The notes: generated by a model from the letters alone, not told the origin. A stretch of DNA of 16,757 bases from Anaerolineales bacterium UBA2232 (GCA_002348045.1 DDYO01000258.1:15564-32320), one strand, 5' to 3'; numbered from the stretch's first letter, positions 1 to 7,851 are shown. Numbers and translations: made by a program.

Positions 1-2007
1 CCCGGACAGTTGCCGATCACGCCGCTGCGCAAGGCGAACGGCGAGTGGTTGCGGCTTGATATTGCCTTGCCCGGATACTCGGTCTGGCTGCGCGCCTGGC
101 AGGTCCAGGTCGGTCGAGTCAAGCTGTATTTACTCGACAGCAATGACGCAGCCAACTTCCCCGCGCATCGAGGGATCACCAGCGAATTGTATGGCGGTGG
201 ACCGGAACTGCGCCTCAAACAGGAACTGCTCCTCGGGATCGGCGGCTGGCGGTTGTTGAGCGCGCTCGGTATCCAGCCGGAAGTCTGCCATCTGAATGAA
301 GGGCATGCGGCCTTTGCCGTATTGGAACGCGCCCGGAGTTTCATGCAGGAGACGGGGCACTCCTTCGAAGTCGCACTGGCGGTCACGCGCGCGGGGAACC
401 TGTTCACCACGCACACGGCAGTTGATGCCGGCTTTGATCGTTTCGCTCCGGCTCTTATCGAACAATACCTTGGTGCGTATGCCGAGCGGGAGCTGCGCAT
501 CACACTGCACGCTTTGCTGGCCCTGGGCCAGCGGAACCCGGATGACCCGTCGGATAGTTTCAACATGGCCTATCTGGCCATCCGCGGCAGCGGGGCGGTG
601 AATGGCGTAAGTCACTTGCATGGAAAAGTGAGCCGGCGCCTTTTTGAACCGCTCTTTCCGCACTGGCCGGCGGACGAAGTGCCGCTCGGCTACGTGACGA
701 ACGGCGTCCATATGCCGACCTGGGACTCGGCTCCCGCCGATGATCTCTGGACGGAAGCCTGTGGCAAAGACCGCTGGCTGGGGCCGACGGAACACCTGGG
801 AGAGGAGATTCGCCGCATCTCTGCCGCCAGGCTGTGGCATTTCCACACCGCCGCCCGCAAGTCGCTGGTTGAATATGCTCGCGAGCGATGGTCCAGGCAA
901 CTGGCCGCCGCCGGCGCGTCGCCCGATGCAGTTGATGGGGCGAAACAGTTATTTGATCCGCATGTGCTGACGCTGGGCTTTGCGCGGCGCTTCGCGGCCT
1001 ACAAGAGACCGAATCTGCTGCTGCATGATCCGGAGCGACTGCTGCGCCTGTTAACCAATCCGCAGCGCCCGGTGCAACTGATCATCGCCGGCAAGGCCCA
1101 TCCGGCAGACCAGGCGGGACAGGCCTTGATTCAGCAATGGACACAGTTCATTGGGCGGCCGGAGGCTTGCTCCCATGTGCTCTTCCTCAGTGACTACGAC
1201 ATGCATTTGACCGGACACCTGGTGCAGGGGGTGGATGTCTGGCTGAATACGCCACAGCGGCCCTGGGAGGCGTGCGGAACGAGCGGCATGAAAGTCCTCG
1301 TCAATGGAGGCATTAATCTCTCGGTATTGGACGGCTGGTGGGCGGAAGCCTACGCGCCCGATGTGGGATGGGCGTTGGGGGACGGCCGGGGGCATGGGGA
1401 CGATCCCATGTGGGACACGATCGAAGCCGATGGGCTGTACGACTTACTCGAACAAGAGGTGATCCCGGAGTTTTATACTCGAGACGAGAACGGCATCCCC
1501 ATGGCCTGGGTGGCGCGGATGCGGGAAAGCATGGCACGGTTGACACCGCACTACTCCGCCAACCGCACCGTGCGCGAATACACCGAGCATCATTACCTTT
1601 CGGCAGCGACCGCCTACTGTGAGCGCGCTGCTGGCGAGGCTGCCATGGGCAGGGAGATGGTCAATTGGCGGCACGCGCTGGAAGAGAAATGGTCCACATT
1701 ACGTTTCGGCGAAGTGACTGTGGAAACGAAAGGCAAGCAGCACTTCTTTGCCGTTCACGTTTCTCTCAATCACCTTGACCCGAATGCCGTGCGAGTCGAG
1801 CTGTATGCCGACGGCTTGAACGGCGGCAGCCCGGTGCGGCAGGAAATGCAGCGCAATCACCTCCTGGCAATCGAATCGGGCGATTACGTTTACAGCGCGG
1901 CGGTGTCCGTGTCACGCCCACCTGCCGACTATACGGCGCGCTTGATACCGCACTACTCCGGCGTAGCGATCCCGTTGGAGAACGCACGGATCCTGTGGCA
2001 ACGATGA
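1..2007 (+). CDS. glgP: Alpha-glucan phosphorylase, C-terminal ~668 residues (5' end outside window)
   Basis: This enzyme removes glucose from alpha-1,4-glucan ends with phosphate to give glucose-1-phosphate, a cytoplasmic step in glycogen breakdown. The reading frame is open from base 1, so the start lies upstream. Visible motifs, numbered from base 1, are HLNEGHAAF (97-105), TTHTAVDAGFDRF, GVSHLHGKVS, GYVTNGVHMPTW, GFARRFAAYKRP and PWEACGTSGMK. The Lys of the last motif (residue 431) aligns with the pyridoxal-phosphate lysine of glycogen phosphorylases. These signatures match the shorter, more divergent phosphorylase subfamily (usually about 850 residues with an N-terminal DUF3417 domain), so roughly 180 residues are missing. 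The C-terminal ~100 residues form the beta-rich tail typical of that subfamily. The frame ends in TGA followed by another in-phase-independent TGA. No frameshift is seen. The identification is secure; the exact substrate (glycogen, maltodextrin) is inferred. Confidence 0.93.
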   Translation, partial: PGQLPITPLRKANGEWLRLDIALPGYSVWLRAWQVQVGRVKLYLLDSNDAANFPAHRGITSELYGGGPELRLKQELLLGIGGWRLLSALGIQPEVCHLNEGHAAFAVLERARSFMQETGHSFEVALAVTRAGNLFTTHTAVDAGFDRFAPALIEQYLGAYAERELRITLHALLALGQRNPDDPSDSFNMAYLAIRGSGAVNGVSHLHGKVSRRLFEPLFPHWPADEVPLGYVTNGVHMPTWDSAPADDLWTEACGKDRWLGPTEHLGEEIRRISAARLWHFHTAARKSLVEYARERWSRQLAAAGASPDAVDGAKQLFDPHVLTLGFARRFAAYKRPNLLLHDPERLLRLLTNPQRPVQLIIAGKAHPADQAGQALIQQWTQFIGRPEACSHVLFLSDYDMHLTGHLVQGVDVWLNTPQRPWEACGTSGMKVLVNGGINLSVLDGWWAEAYAPDVGWALGDGRGHGDDPMWDTIEADGLYDLLEQEVIPEFYTRDENGIPMAWVARMRESMARLTPHYSANRTVREYTEHHYLSAATAYCERAAGEAAMGREMVNWRHALEEKWSTLRFGEVTVETKGKQHFFAVHVSLNHLDPNAVRVELYADGLNGGSPVRQEMQRNHLLAIESGDYVYSAAVSVSRPPADYTARLIPHYSGVAIPLENARILWQR

Positions 2008-2010
2008 TGA

Positions 2011-2042
2011 TGGCATCCGGGGGGCACCCTGCCGCGATGCCA
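2011..2042 (+). terminator. Hairpin just after glgP, possible terminator or mRNA-stabilising stem
   Basis: A perfect 7-bp arm (TGGCATC, 2011-2017, with GATGCCA, 2036-2042) is extended inward by CGG/CCG pairing and a GGG/CCC core. It begins 3 bases after the glgP stop codon. No T-run follows, so it is not a textbook Rho-independent terminator. It may act as a 3' stem or only as a partial terminator. Confidence 0.4.
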
Positions 2043-2072
2043 GCCCGAATCCGAATGGTTGTTAACCGGCGG

Positions 2073-2100
2073 TTGGTGGCTTGTCCGGTGATTGTACATA
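2073..2100 (+). promoter_or_regulatory. Weak sigma-70-like promoter candidate for the HtrA-like gene
   Basis: TTGGTG (2073-2078) and TACATA (2095-2100) are separated by 16 bp and lie about 65 bp ahead of the start at 2166. Overlapping short inverted repeats (GGTTGTTAACC, then AACCGGCGGTT) cover 2057-2074. Both boxes depart from consensus, so this is only a candidate. Confidence 0.22.
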
Positions 2101-2165
2101 AAGGTCGGAGGAAAGTAGGTGATTGAAGGGGAATGCCATCATCACCTGGACTGGAAAGGTGTATC

Positions 2166-3041
2166 ATGCAGCGTTTTCGTTACGAAGTGGTGCAGACCCC
2201 GGGCGTCCAGATAGAGAACGAAGAGGAGACATATACCAGCACCGGCTTTGTCGTGCATCCGGACGGCTTCCTGCTGACCTGCGCCCACGCTGTCGATTAC
2301 GGGCAGGCGAAATCCGTGACCGTCACCCTTGACGGCAAGACATATCCCGCCAGCGTGCTGCAGTGCGATAACACGCATGACCTGGCGCTGATCCAGATTC
2401 AGGCGCAGCAGCTGCCCACGCTGTCGCTGGCCAACTCCAACGCGGTGAGGCTGGGCGAAGAGATTCGCGCGGTGGGCTATCCGATGCCGGGCGTGGTTGG
2501 GGCTGACATTAAAATGACGCGCGGCACCATCGCCGGGGTGCCCACGCTGTATGCGCGGAAATATTACCAAATCGACGCACCGGTGAACGTTGGCAACAGC
2601 GGCGGTCCCATCGTCAATGAGCAGGGAGAGGTGGTGGGAATCGTCAATGCGAAACTCACCTCCCCGGGGGTCGAGGGGGTGGGCTACGCCGTGCCGGTCA
2701 ACTACGCGCGTGCCTTGCTGCGCAACGAATTCATCGAGCTTCTTCCAATGGCGGAGAGCGGCGCCAAACTCGACGGCCCCATGCTGGCCGAGCGCGTCAC
2801 CCCCGCCGTCGCCCTTCTCACCACGATCGCCGAAAAGGAACCTGCACCGGGCACCGCCGATCAGAGCGCCGTGTCGAACGTGCTGCGCACGAAAGGGATT
2901 GAACTCGTTGATACAGCGGGCAAGACCCGGGCCAGCCTGAGTCTCACGGCTGATGGTACCCCAAGTCTTGAATTCTACGATGCCGTTGGAAAACCACTGC
3001 CGGCACCGGAAGCTTTCAACTATTCGATCCGGGCGAAATGA
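2166..3041 (+). CDS. HtrA-like trypsin-fold serine protease (S1C), no signal peptide, no PDZ
   Basis: This is a serine endopeptidase of the HtrA/DegP fold. Numbered from the ATG at 2166 (291 residues), the catalytic triad is complete: His41 in LLTCAHAV, Asp72 in THDLALI and Ser145 in VGNSGGPIV, followed by GVGYAVPVNYAR. The start at 2166 is preferred over an in-frame ATG at 2133 because AAAGGTG lies 6-7 bases ahead of it and the upstream ATG has no well-spaced ribosome site. Classical HtrA proteins have an export signal and one or two PDZ domains. Here the N-terminus is polar (MQRFRYEVV), which points to a cytoplasmic location, and no PDZ domain is visible. After residue ~190 there is a distinct tail whose last 50 residues contain ELVDTAGKTRASLSLTADG, a beta-type motif seen in other bacterial proteins. 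Role probably protein quality control or processing; substrate unknown. Confidence 0.85.
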   Translation: MQRFRYEVVQTPGVQIENEEETYTSTGFVVHPDGFLLTCAHAVDYGQAKSVTVTLDGKTYPASVLQCDNTHDLALIQIQAQQLPTLSLANSNAVRLGEEIRAVGYPMPGVVGADIKMTRGTIAGVPTLYARKYYQIDAPVNVGNSGGPIVNEQGEVVGIVNAKLTSPGVEGVGYAVPVNYARALLRNEFIELLPMAESGAKLDGPMLAERVTPAVALLTTIAEKEPAPGTADQSAVSNVLRTKGIELVDTAGKTRASLSLTADGTPSLEFYDAVGKPLPAPEAFNYSIRAK

Positions 3042-3184
3042 AGTAGAACCTGAAACCTTGTCCTCGTGAATTCCTCACTTGACGGCTCGCAAAGCCATGA
3101 AGACCATGAACTCCAAGGAAGCCATCAATCGAAATTGGTGGTCGACATCGCCAAAATGATCGGGCAACTTCCTCCAACAAGGGG

Positions 3185-3299
3185 GCCAGCGACTGCGCCG
3201 TTTGCTAAACGCTATCGGCCTTCCTCACACCAAAGACAAATAACTCGCTCGTCCGGTTGATCGAGTCACAAATACACAAAACGACGATCCTTATTCTGT
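3185..3299 (+). repeat. Dispersed upstream repeat, copy 1
   Basis: This ~115-bp segment resembles 8122-8242. Shared blocks occur in the same order: GCCAGCGACTGC (3185-3196), GCTA-ACG-TA-GG, CTCACACC, ATAACTC-CTCGTC, GGTTGAT-GAGT, AAATACAC and CGAT-CTTATTCTGT (ending 3299). The last 60 bases match at about 50 positions by hand count with one 1-base gap. Both copies point the same way and precede plus-strand envelope-protein genes, this one 204 bases ahead of the ATG at 3504. Confidence 0.75.
3243..3266. promoter_or_regulatory. Imperfect 24-bp palindrome inside repeat copy 1 (operator candidate)
   Basis: The outer arms are ACTCG and CGAGT around a CCGG centre, with inner TC and GA also symmetric. 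18 of 24 positions match the reverse complement. The same layout, less perfect (14 of 24), is kept in copy 2 at 8185-8208, which suggests a protein-binding site rather than chance. The binding protein is unknown; the MerR-type regulator encoded between the two copies is one candidate. Confidence 0.4.
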
Positions 3300-3503
3300 A
3301 CTGTTGAGATAGTGTTAAATATATTTTTGAAATAAGGTGTAGGTTCGTATGACTACCGGTATAACAAGAGAGACACCTGTCGACATGTCCTTCACATGAC
3401 TGCGGGTCACTGACAATACAATCTGGCGAACCCATGTTGTATAGCCAATACGAAGTGTCACAGCAATTGTCTTAACTGTATTGCAGCAAATGAAGGAGAA
3501 AAC

Positions 3504-5990
3504 ATGTCAGTACGTTTGCCACGATGGGTCTGGACCGTCATGCTGTCAGCTATGCTTCTCGCTTTCAGCGGGATCGCAGCCTTTACCCAGATCGCACCCC
3601 TGACCATCAGCGCCAGCCCGACGTCGTTCAATCCCTCGACCGGGCAAACCGCGACGGTCATCTACAATAACTCCATCAAGGTCTACACCATGCGCGTGGA
3701 TGTCAAAAACGGCAGCGGCAGCGTTGTCCGCAATCTGGCGTCCTACGACATGATCGGCACCGGTCCGTGGAACAGAGTCTGGGACGGCAAGAGCAGCACC
3801 GGCGCCAATGTGCCGGCCGGCAGCTATTCGGTCGTGTTCACCGGCAAGGACTCCAGCGGCAGAACGCTGGCGCCGGCGACCACCACCGTTACTGTCACGG
3901 GCACTATCGCGCCGCCACCGCCCACGACATTTGCGTTCCGGATCAACAGCATCACACCGAGCACGGTTGATCCGAGGCTGGGGCAGACGACGACCGTCAC
4001 CTACACCGTGCCGACCACCTGCGATCTTCGCGTGTTCGTGAAGAATAGTGTCGGCACGGAAGTGCGCACTCTCACCCAGGTATCCGGCGTCCCCGCCGGC
4101 ACCCGCACCGTGTCGTGGGATGCGAAGAGCAGCATCGGCAGCGTGGTGCCGAACGGGACTTACACCGTCACCGTGGAAAGCCTGAGCATGACGCCGATCA
4201 TCACGCCGGCCAACGGCGCTGTCACGGTGGCCGCCAGCACCATCACGCCGCCCGTAACGGGCAGCCTGACCATCAGCGCCAACCCGACGTTGTTCGATCC
4301 GACGCAGGGGCAGACGGCTTCCGTCACCTACAACAACAACGTTAAAGTCTACACCATGCGGGTGGATGTGAAGAACAGCGGCGGCACCGTCGTCCGCAAT
4401 ATTGCGTCCTACAACCTGATCGGTCTGGGTCCGTGGACTAAAACGTGGGACGGTAAAAACAGCATGCGCACGATTGTCCCGGCCGGCACCTATTCGATAG
4501 TATATTCCGGTAATGACTCCACCGGCAGAGTGCTGACGGCAGCGACCGCAACGATCACGGTAGCGACCGGCACTGTGACGCCGCCGCCGCCAACCACCTA
4601 TGCATTCAATATCAGTGGCATCACGCCAAGCACGATCGACATGACGCTAGGGCAGTCGACGACCGTCACCTACACCGTGCCGACCACCACCGACGTGCGC
4701 GTCTCCGTGAAGAACAGTGCGGGCACGGAAGTGCGCACCCTCGCCACGGTCACGGGCGCCGCCGCCGGCACCCGCACCGCCACCTGGGACGGCAGGAACA
4801 GCGCGGGCAGCATTGTGGCCAACGGCACCTACACGGTCACCGTGGAGAGCCTGAGCGCGACCCCGGCCATCACGCCGGCCAGCGGCACCGTCACCGTGAC
4901 GACAAGTACCGTCACCCCGCCGCCGCCGCCGCCCACGCCGTCGGATGGCCTCGAAAAAGGCCAGATCATCGAAGGCGCCGGCAGCTCGAATTGGGACTGG
5001 ACGAAGCGCCCTGGGTATAAGATGGGCATTTCGTTAAAGGCGCCCAAAACCGGCACCCTCACGCAAGTCACCCTGCAGTGGAAGAAGAGCACCGGCTACG
5101 GAGCCGGCAACTACGGCAAGTATAACTTCGAGCTGCACACCAATGGCGCGGGCAACTTCCCGTCCGGCAACATCATCGCCAGCGCCAGCAACGTGAACCC
5201 GAACACGGCGATGGACAACATCATCGACGGCGCGTTCCACGTGGCGCTCAACGCCCAGCTGACCGCCGGGCAGATCTATCACATCGTGATCTACAACGTG
5301 GATCCGAGCCCGAGCTCGAACTTCTCGTCGCCGAACGGTCTGATGACCCGCGTATTGCCCTGGGACGGCACCGGCAACCGCACCTGCTATTACAGCAGCG
5401 GTTCCTGGAAGCCGTACGGTTCAACCAGCAGCCCGTGGAATACCAGCGGCAGCAACAACGTGAATGCCCAGTATACCGCGACGATGCTGACCTGGAGCGA
5501 CGGCACCAATACCGGTGCGCCGTACTACTCGGCATCGCTGAGCGGCAGCGCCCGCATTTACGGCAGCAGCCGCGCGGGCGAGTATATCCTGTGGGATAAG
5601 CCGACGACAACGATCAGCCGGATCGGCGTCTCCGTGAAGAAGAACGGCACCCCGGGCGCGCTCGTCTATCACCTGGACAAGGTGAGCGGCGGCAGCCTGG
5701 CCACCGGCACGATGAACACCTCGTCGATGAGCGGCTCTTATCAGAACTGGGTGTATGCCACGCTGCCGTCAGCGGTGACGCTGACGCAGGGGCAGGCCTA
5801 TCGACTGTGGTTCGAATCACCGAGCAGCAGCAGCAGCTCCAACAGCTACTCGTCGAATGCGATCTATGGCGAAGCTCGTCCGGCCACCTGGAGTGCACTC
5901 TCCTTCGGCGGGACGCGAAGCTACTACATCTACGGTTCCAGCCTGTCGTCCACCATGCCGCAGGCGGACCTGTCCTTCAGCCTGCAGTAA
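3504..5990 (+). CDS. Secreted 828-aa protein: four FlgD-type Ig domains plus two C-terminal jelly-roll-like modules
   Basis: This is an exported structural or adhesive surface protein of unknown exact role. A Sec signal peptide is clear: basic MSVRLPR, then a hydrophobic stretch to about residue 26 (SGIAA). Four Ig-like domains of the FlgD_ig type follow in the order A1 (~33-133), B1 (~143-250), A2 (~255-355), B2 (~366-468). Each has the VVRNLAS or EVRTL strand and a WDGK-S-G--VP-GTY core. A Pro-rich linker (~471-481) leads to a ~345-residue C-terminal part that looks internally duplicated: ALNAQLTAGQIYHIVIYNVD matches LPSAVTLTQGQAYRLWFES, a pattern of 'choice-of-anchor'/DUF4082-like beta-sandwich modules. 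No cell-wall sorting signal, PEP-CTERM or transmembrane anchor is seen. AAGGAG at 3493-3498 lies 5 bases before the ATG, a strong ribosome site. Transcribed alone, with a terminator-like hairpin downstream. The domain calls are solid; the function is inferred. Confidence 0.9.
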   Translation: MSVRLPRWVWTVMLSAMLLAFSGIAAFTQIAPLTISASPTSFNPSTGQTATVIYNNSIKVYTMRVDVKNGSGSVVRNLASYDMIGTGPWNRVWDGKSSTGANVPAGSYSVVFTGKDSSGRTLAPATTTVTVTGTIAPPPPTTFAFRINSITPSTVDPRLGQTTTVTYTVPTTCDLRVFVKNSVGTEVRTLTQVSGVPAGTRTVSWDAKSSIGSVVPNGTYTVTVESLSMTPIITPANGAVTVAASTITPPVTGSLTISANPTLFDPTQGQTASVTYNNNVKVYTMRVDVKNSGGTVVRNIASYNLIGLGPWTKTWDGKNSMRTIVPAGTYSIVYSGNDSTGRVLTAATATITVATGTVTPPPPTTYAFNISGITPSTIDMTLGQSTTVTYTVPTTTDVRVSVKNSAGTEVRTLATVTGAAAGTRTATWDGRNSAGSIVANGTYTVTVESLSATPAITPASGTVTVTTSTVTPPPPPPTPSDGLEKGQIIEGAGSSNWDWTKRPGYKMGISLKAPKTGTLTQVTLQWKKSTGYGAGNYGKYNFELHTNGAGNFPSGNIIASASNVNPNTAMDNIIDGAFHVALNAQLTAGQIYHIVIYNVDPSPSSNFSSPNGLMTRVLPWDGTGNRTCYYSSGSWKPYGSTSSPWNTSGSNNVNAQYTATMLTWSDGTNTGAPYYSASLSGSARIYGSSRAGEYILWDKPTTTISRIGVSVKKNGTPGALVYHLDKVSGGSLATGTMNTSSMSGSYQNWVYATLPSAVTLTQGQAYRLWFESPSSSSSSNSYSSNAIYGEARPATWSALSFGGTRSYYIYGSSLSSTMPQADLSFSLQ
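3601..4915 (+). repeat. In-frame tandem duplication, period 666 bp (222 codons)
   Basis: The unit starting TGACCATCAG at 3601 recurs at 4267, and each unit encodes one A-type plus one B-type Ig domain. The two units stay aligned without frame loss up to the Pro-rich linker. A-type domains are more like each other than like B-type domains, so the A-B pair was duplicated as a block after A and B had diverged. Confidence 0.85.
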
Positions 5991-6018
5991 GCACGCTGAT
6001 CGACGACAGACATCGCAC

Positions 6019-6061
6019 CCCGCGCCGGGCGGGTATTCCTGTCCGACGCGGGCCGTTTCTT
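6019..6061 (+). terminator. Rho-independent terminator candidate after the secreted protein gene
   Basis: CCCGCGCCGG (6019-6028) pairs with CCGACGCGGG (6043-6052) with one mismatch. It is followed by CCGTTTCTTT and, further on, another T-rich run. It lies 28 bases after the stop at 5990 and between two convergent genes. Confidence 0.5.
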
Positions 6062-6132
6062 TCCATCGTTTCATCGCTTTCTTTTTGACATAGATGGGTC
6101 TGTACTCTGGCGTCCTCTCTGACCTTGGCCGC

Positions 6133-6798
6133 TTACGGCATTCGCCGGACAAAACGGGAAGGTACCTGCCAATGTCCGGACAGCGTGTCGGCCACTTTAT
6201 CCTCGACGTAATGCACGAACTGGTCGATCATCGCGCGGAACTGGTTGATGGCATTCACATCTCTCTGAAGCTGCAGGGTCGTGCTATCCTCGTCGGGCAG
6301 CAGTTTCAGCAGGTAATGCAACTCGAATGCGATCTCGCGCATGTCTGCCGGACTAACGCGCCCTCTCTGCATCGCCGACCGTACCTGCTCTGATATGGCG
6401 AGTAGACGATCGGTCTGCTGCTGCAGCATCTCCTCGCAGACCTGGCGATTGGCGTCTGCTTTGAGTTGGGCGTCTTCCGACTGCTTTAAGTATAATTCCG
6501 CTTCGCGGTTCGCGCGCTTCAATCCGCGGCCCATATCCATGAGCTGTTTGATCAATAACACTTTTCGTAGCGCCGTAAAATGATAGGTGCGAGGCGCATC
6601 GCTCTCGTCCCCATCACGCTCTTCCTCGTCCACTACGGTCTCGATGATGCCTTTGTCCGCCCAGTAGCGAAGTTGCCGGGGCGAGATATCGCACAATTCG
6701 GCGGCCTTGCCCGTCGTCAGTTCCAAGCCTTGCAGTAATGCTTCCGGCTCGATTGGCGAGAGAGAATATTTACGGTTGCTTTGCCTATTCAATCTCAT
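6133..6798 (-). CDS. MerR-family transcriptional regulator
   Basis: This is a DNA-binding regulator of 221 residues. The winged helix-turn-helix lies at residues ~27-50 (LTTGKAAELCDISPRQLRYW followed by ADKGII), which is the MerR recognition pattern. The wing that normally follows is interrupted by an acidic stretch (DEEERDGDESDA, ~57-68) before RTYHFTALRKVLLIKQL, which restores the usual Tyr/Phe-xx-xDL-type helix. The rest is a long, charged, coiled-coil-like helix (~90-135) for dimerisation and a C-terminal helical tail without an obvious effector pocket or Cys pair, so it is unlikely to be a metal sensor. The ATG at 6798 is preceded by AAGGGGG with 5 bases of spacing. It lies 114 bases downstream of the propeller gene on the same strand and may be co-transcribed with it. 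Target genes are unknown. Confidence 0.85.
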   Translation of the reverse strand: MRLNRQSNRKYSLSPIEPEALLQGLELTTGKAAELCDISPRQLRYWADKGIIETVVDEEERDGDESDAPRTYHFTALRKVLLIKQLMDMGRGLKRANREAELYLKQSEDAQLKADANRQVCEEMLQQQTDRLLAISEQVRSAMQRGRVSPADMREIAFELHYLLKLLPDEDSTTLQLQRDVNAINQFRAMIDQFVHYVEDKVADTLSGHWQVPSRFVRRMP

Positions 6799-6912
6799 CT
6801 GTTCCCCCTTTACTGCTCACCCCAGCCATTGTGTGCATGGCGATGCTTGCCATCAGGATGCCGAGTCCTAATTTCAATCCTTTGCGTTAACCAACGCCAG
6901 CAACGACCCACC

Positions 6913-7851
6913 TCACGGATACGCAGGCCCCCAGGCGGGAAATGTGTCGCTGGCGGAATGATTCGTGAGGCAGGTCTGACCGCTGCCGTCGGCATTCATG
7001 ACATATATTTCCCACTGCCCGTCGCGATTCGAGCTGAAAGCGATTTTGTTGCCGGCCGGATTGTAGACGGGTTTGTCGTTATCGGAATTGGTATCGGTCA
7101 ACACGCGCAGGTCGCCGCCGTTCATATCGATGGTCGCAATACGGCCGCCGTCAATGTATGCATACATGCCGCCTAAACCCGGGCTGACAAACTCCCCGCC
7201 ACAGGTGGCGACAATGCGGCTGCCGTTCGGACTGATGTCAAAGTAAAGCGCCATATCCGCATCGTCGGTAATCTGCCGCTGATCGCTGCCGTCGGGGTTC
7301 ATGTCGTAGAGCTGGTAGATGCCGCTGCGGGTAGAGCAGAAGACGATCTTCGCGCCATCCGGGGTATAGACCGGCAGCACGTCCATCGCCGGATTGTCGG
7401 TCAGGCGCGTCTGCCCGGTGCCGTCCGCATTCATGACGTAGATCTCATCGTTGCCTCCGCCGATCGAGGAGAAGAAGACGAGTTTGCTGCCATCAAGGCT
7501 GAAGGACGGCCGCCAGTTGTTCCGCCCATTGTCGGTGAGTTGCTGCAAGCCGCTGCCGTCGATATTGACGGTGTAGATGTGCCACAACCCGGTGATTTTC
7601 GAGACAAAGGCGATCCGGCTGCCGTCCGGACTGATGGAGATTTCATCCTTGCGTCCGCTATCATGAGTTAGTCGGCGCTGGTCGCTGCCATCGGCATTCA
7701 TGACATATATTTCTGTCGCGCCATCACGGTCGGAAACAAAGGCGATGTATTCGCTGGCAGCGGGTGACAGCGGTAGACCGGCCTCCCCGCCGCACCCGAC
7801 GCACAGTATCACCGCCAGCATGGTAAATACCACGAAATAGACTGTCCTCAT
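6913..7851 (-). CDS. TolB-type (PD40) six-bladed beta-propeller lipoprotein
   Basis: This is an exported 312-residue protein. The N-terminus (MRTVYFVVFTMLAVILCVGC) is a lipoprotein-like signal with Cys20 as the likely acylated residue, although the lipobox CVGC is not ideal. The mature part consists of six PD40 repeats, recognisable as IAF-S-RDG--EIYVMNADGS----LT followed by SPDGS, as in the propeller of TolB and tricorn-type proteins. The fifth blade carries an insertion (GGEFVSPGLGGMYAYIDGG). There is no TolB N-terminal domain, so this is a propeller alone, probably a protein- or glycan-binding scaffold on a periplasmic membrane face. Ribosome site AAGGAG lies 11 bases before the ATG, somewhat far; a nearer ATG is out of frame. 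The MerR-type gene follows on the same strand. Partner unknown. Confidence 0.83.
   Translation of the reverse strand: MRTVYFVVFTMLAVILCVGCGGEAGLPLSPAASEYIAFVSDRDGATEIYVMNADGSDQRRLTHDSGRKDEISISPDGSRIAFVSKITGLWHIYTVNIDGSGLQQLTDNGRNNWRPSFSLDGSKLVFFSSIGGGNDEIYVMNADGTGQTRLTDNPAMDVLPVYTPDGAKIVFCSTRSGIYQLYDMNPDGSDQRQITDDADMALYFDISPNGSRIVATCGGEFVSPGLGGMYAYIDGGRIATIDMNGGDLRVLTDTNSDNDKPVYNPAGNKIAFSSNRDGQWEIYVMNADGSGQTCLTNHSASDTFPAWGPAYP

Larger units (their letters stand above)
3042..3503. other. Gene-free interval ahead of the secreted Ig-repeat protein
   Basis: No convincing coding region was found in these 462 bases. The stretch becomes AT-rich from about 3300 (TTAAATATATTTTTGAAA). It contains one copy of a repeat shared with 8122-8242, including a palindrome (listed separately). 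A shorter match, CCATGAAGA followed by a similar CATGAA block at about 3095-3110, recurs at about 7929-7943, so the shared segment may once have been longer. Promoter-like boxes exist in the AT-rich part, but none with good spacing could be chosen. The downstream gene has its own strong ribosome site at 3493-3498. Confidence 0.5.

Noticed and set aside
3066..3260. 64-residue open frame in the interval before the secreted protein
   Set aside because: Its start lacks a ribosome site, its end runs through the dispersed repeat, and copy 2 of the repeat does not preserve this frame.
4917..4934. CCG microsatellite in the Pro-rich linker as a phase-variation switch
   Set aside because: The unit is a triplet, so slippage changes linker length but not reading frame; nothing else points to switching. 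The AGC run at about 5822-5835 is the same case.
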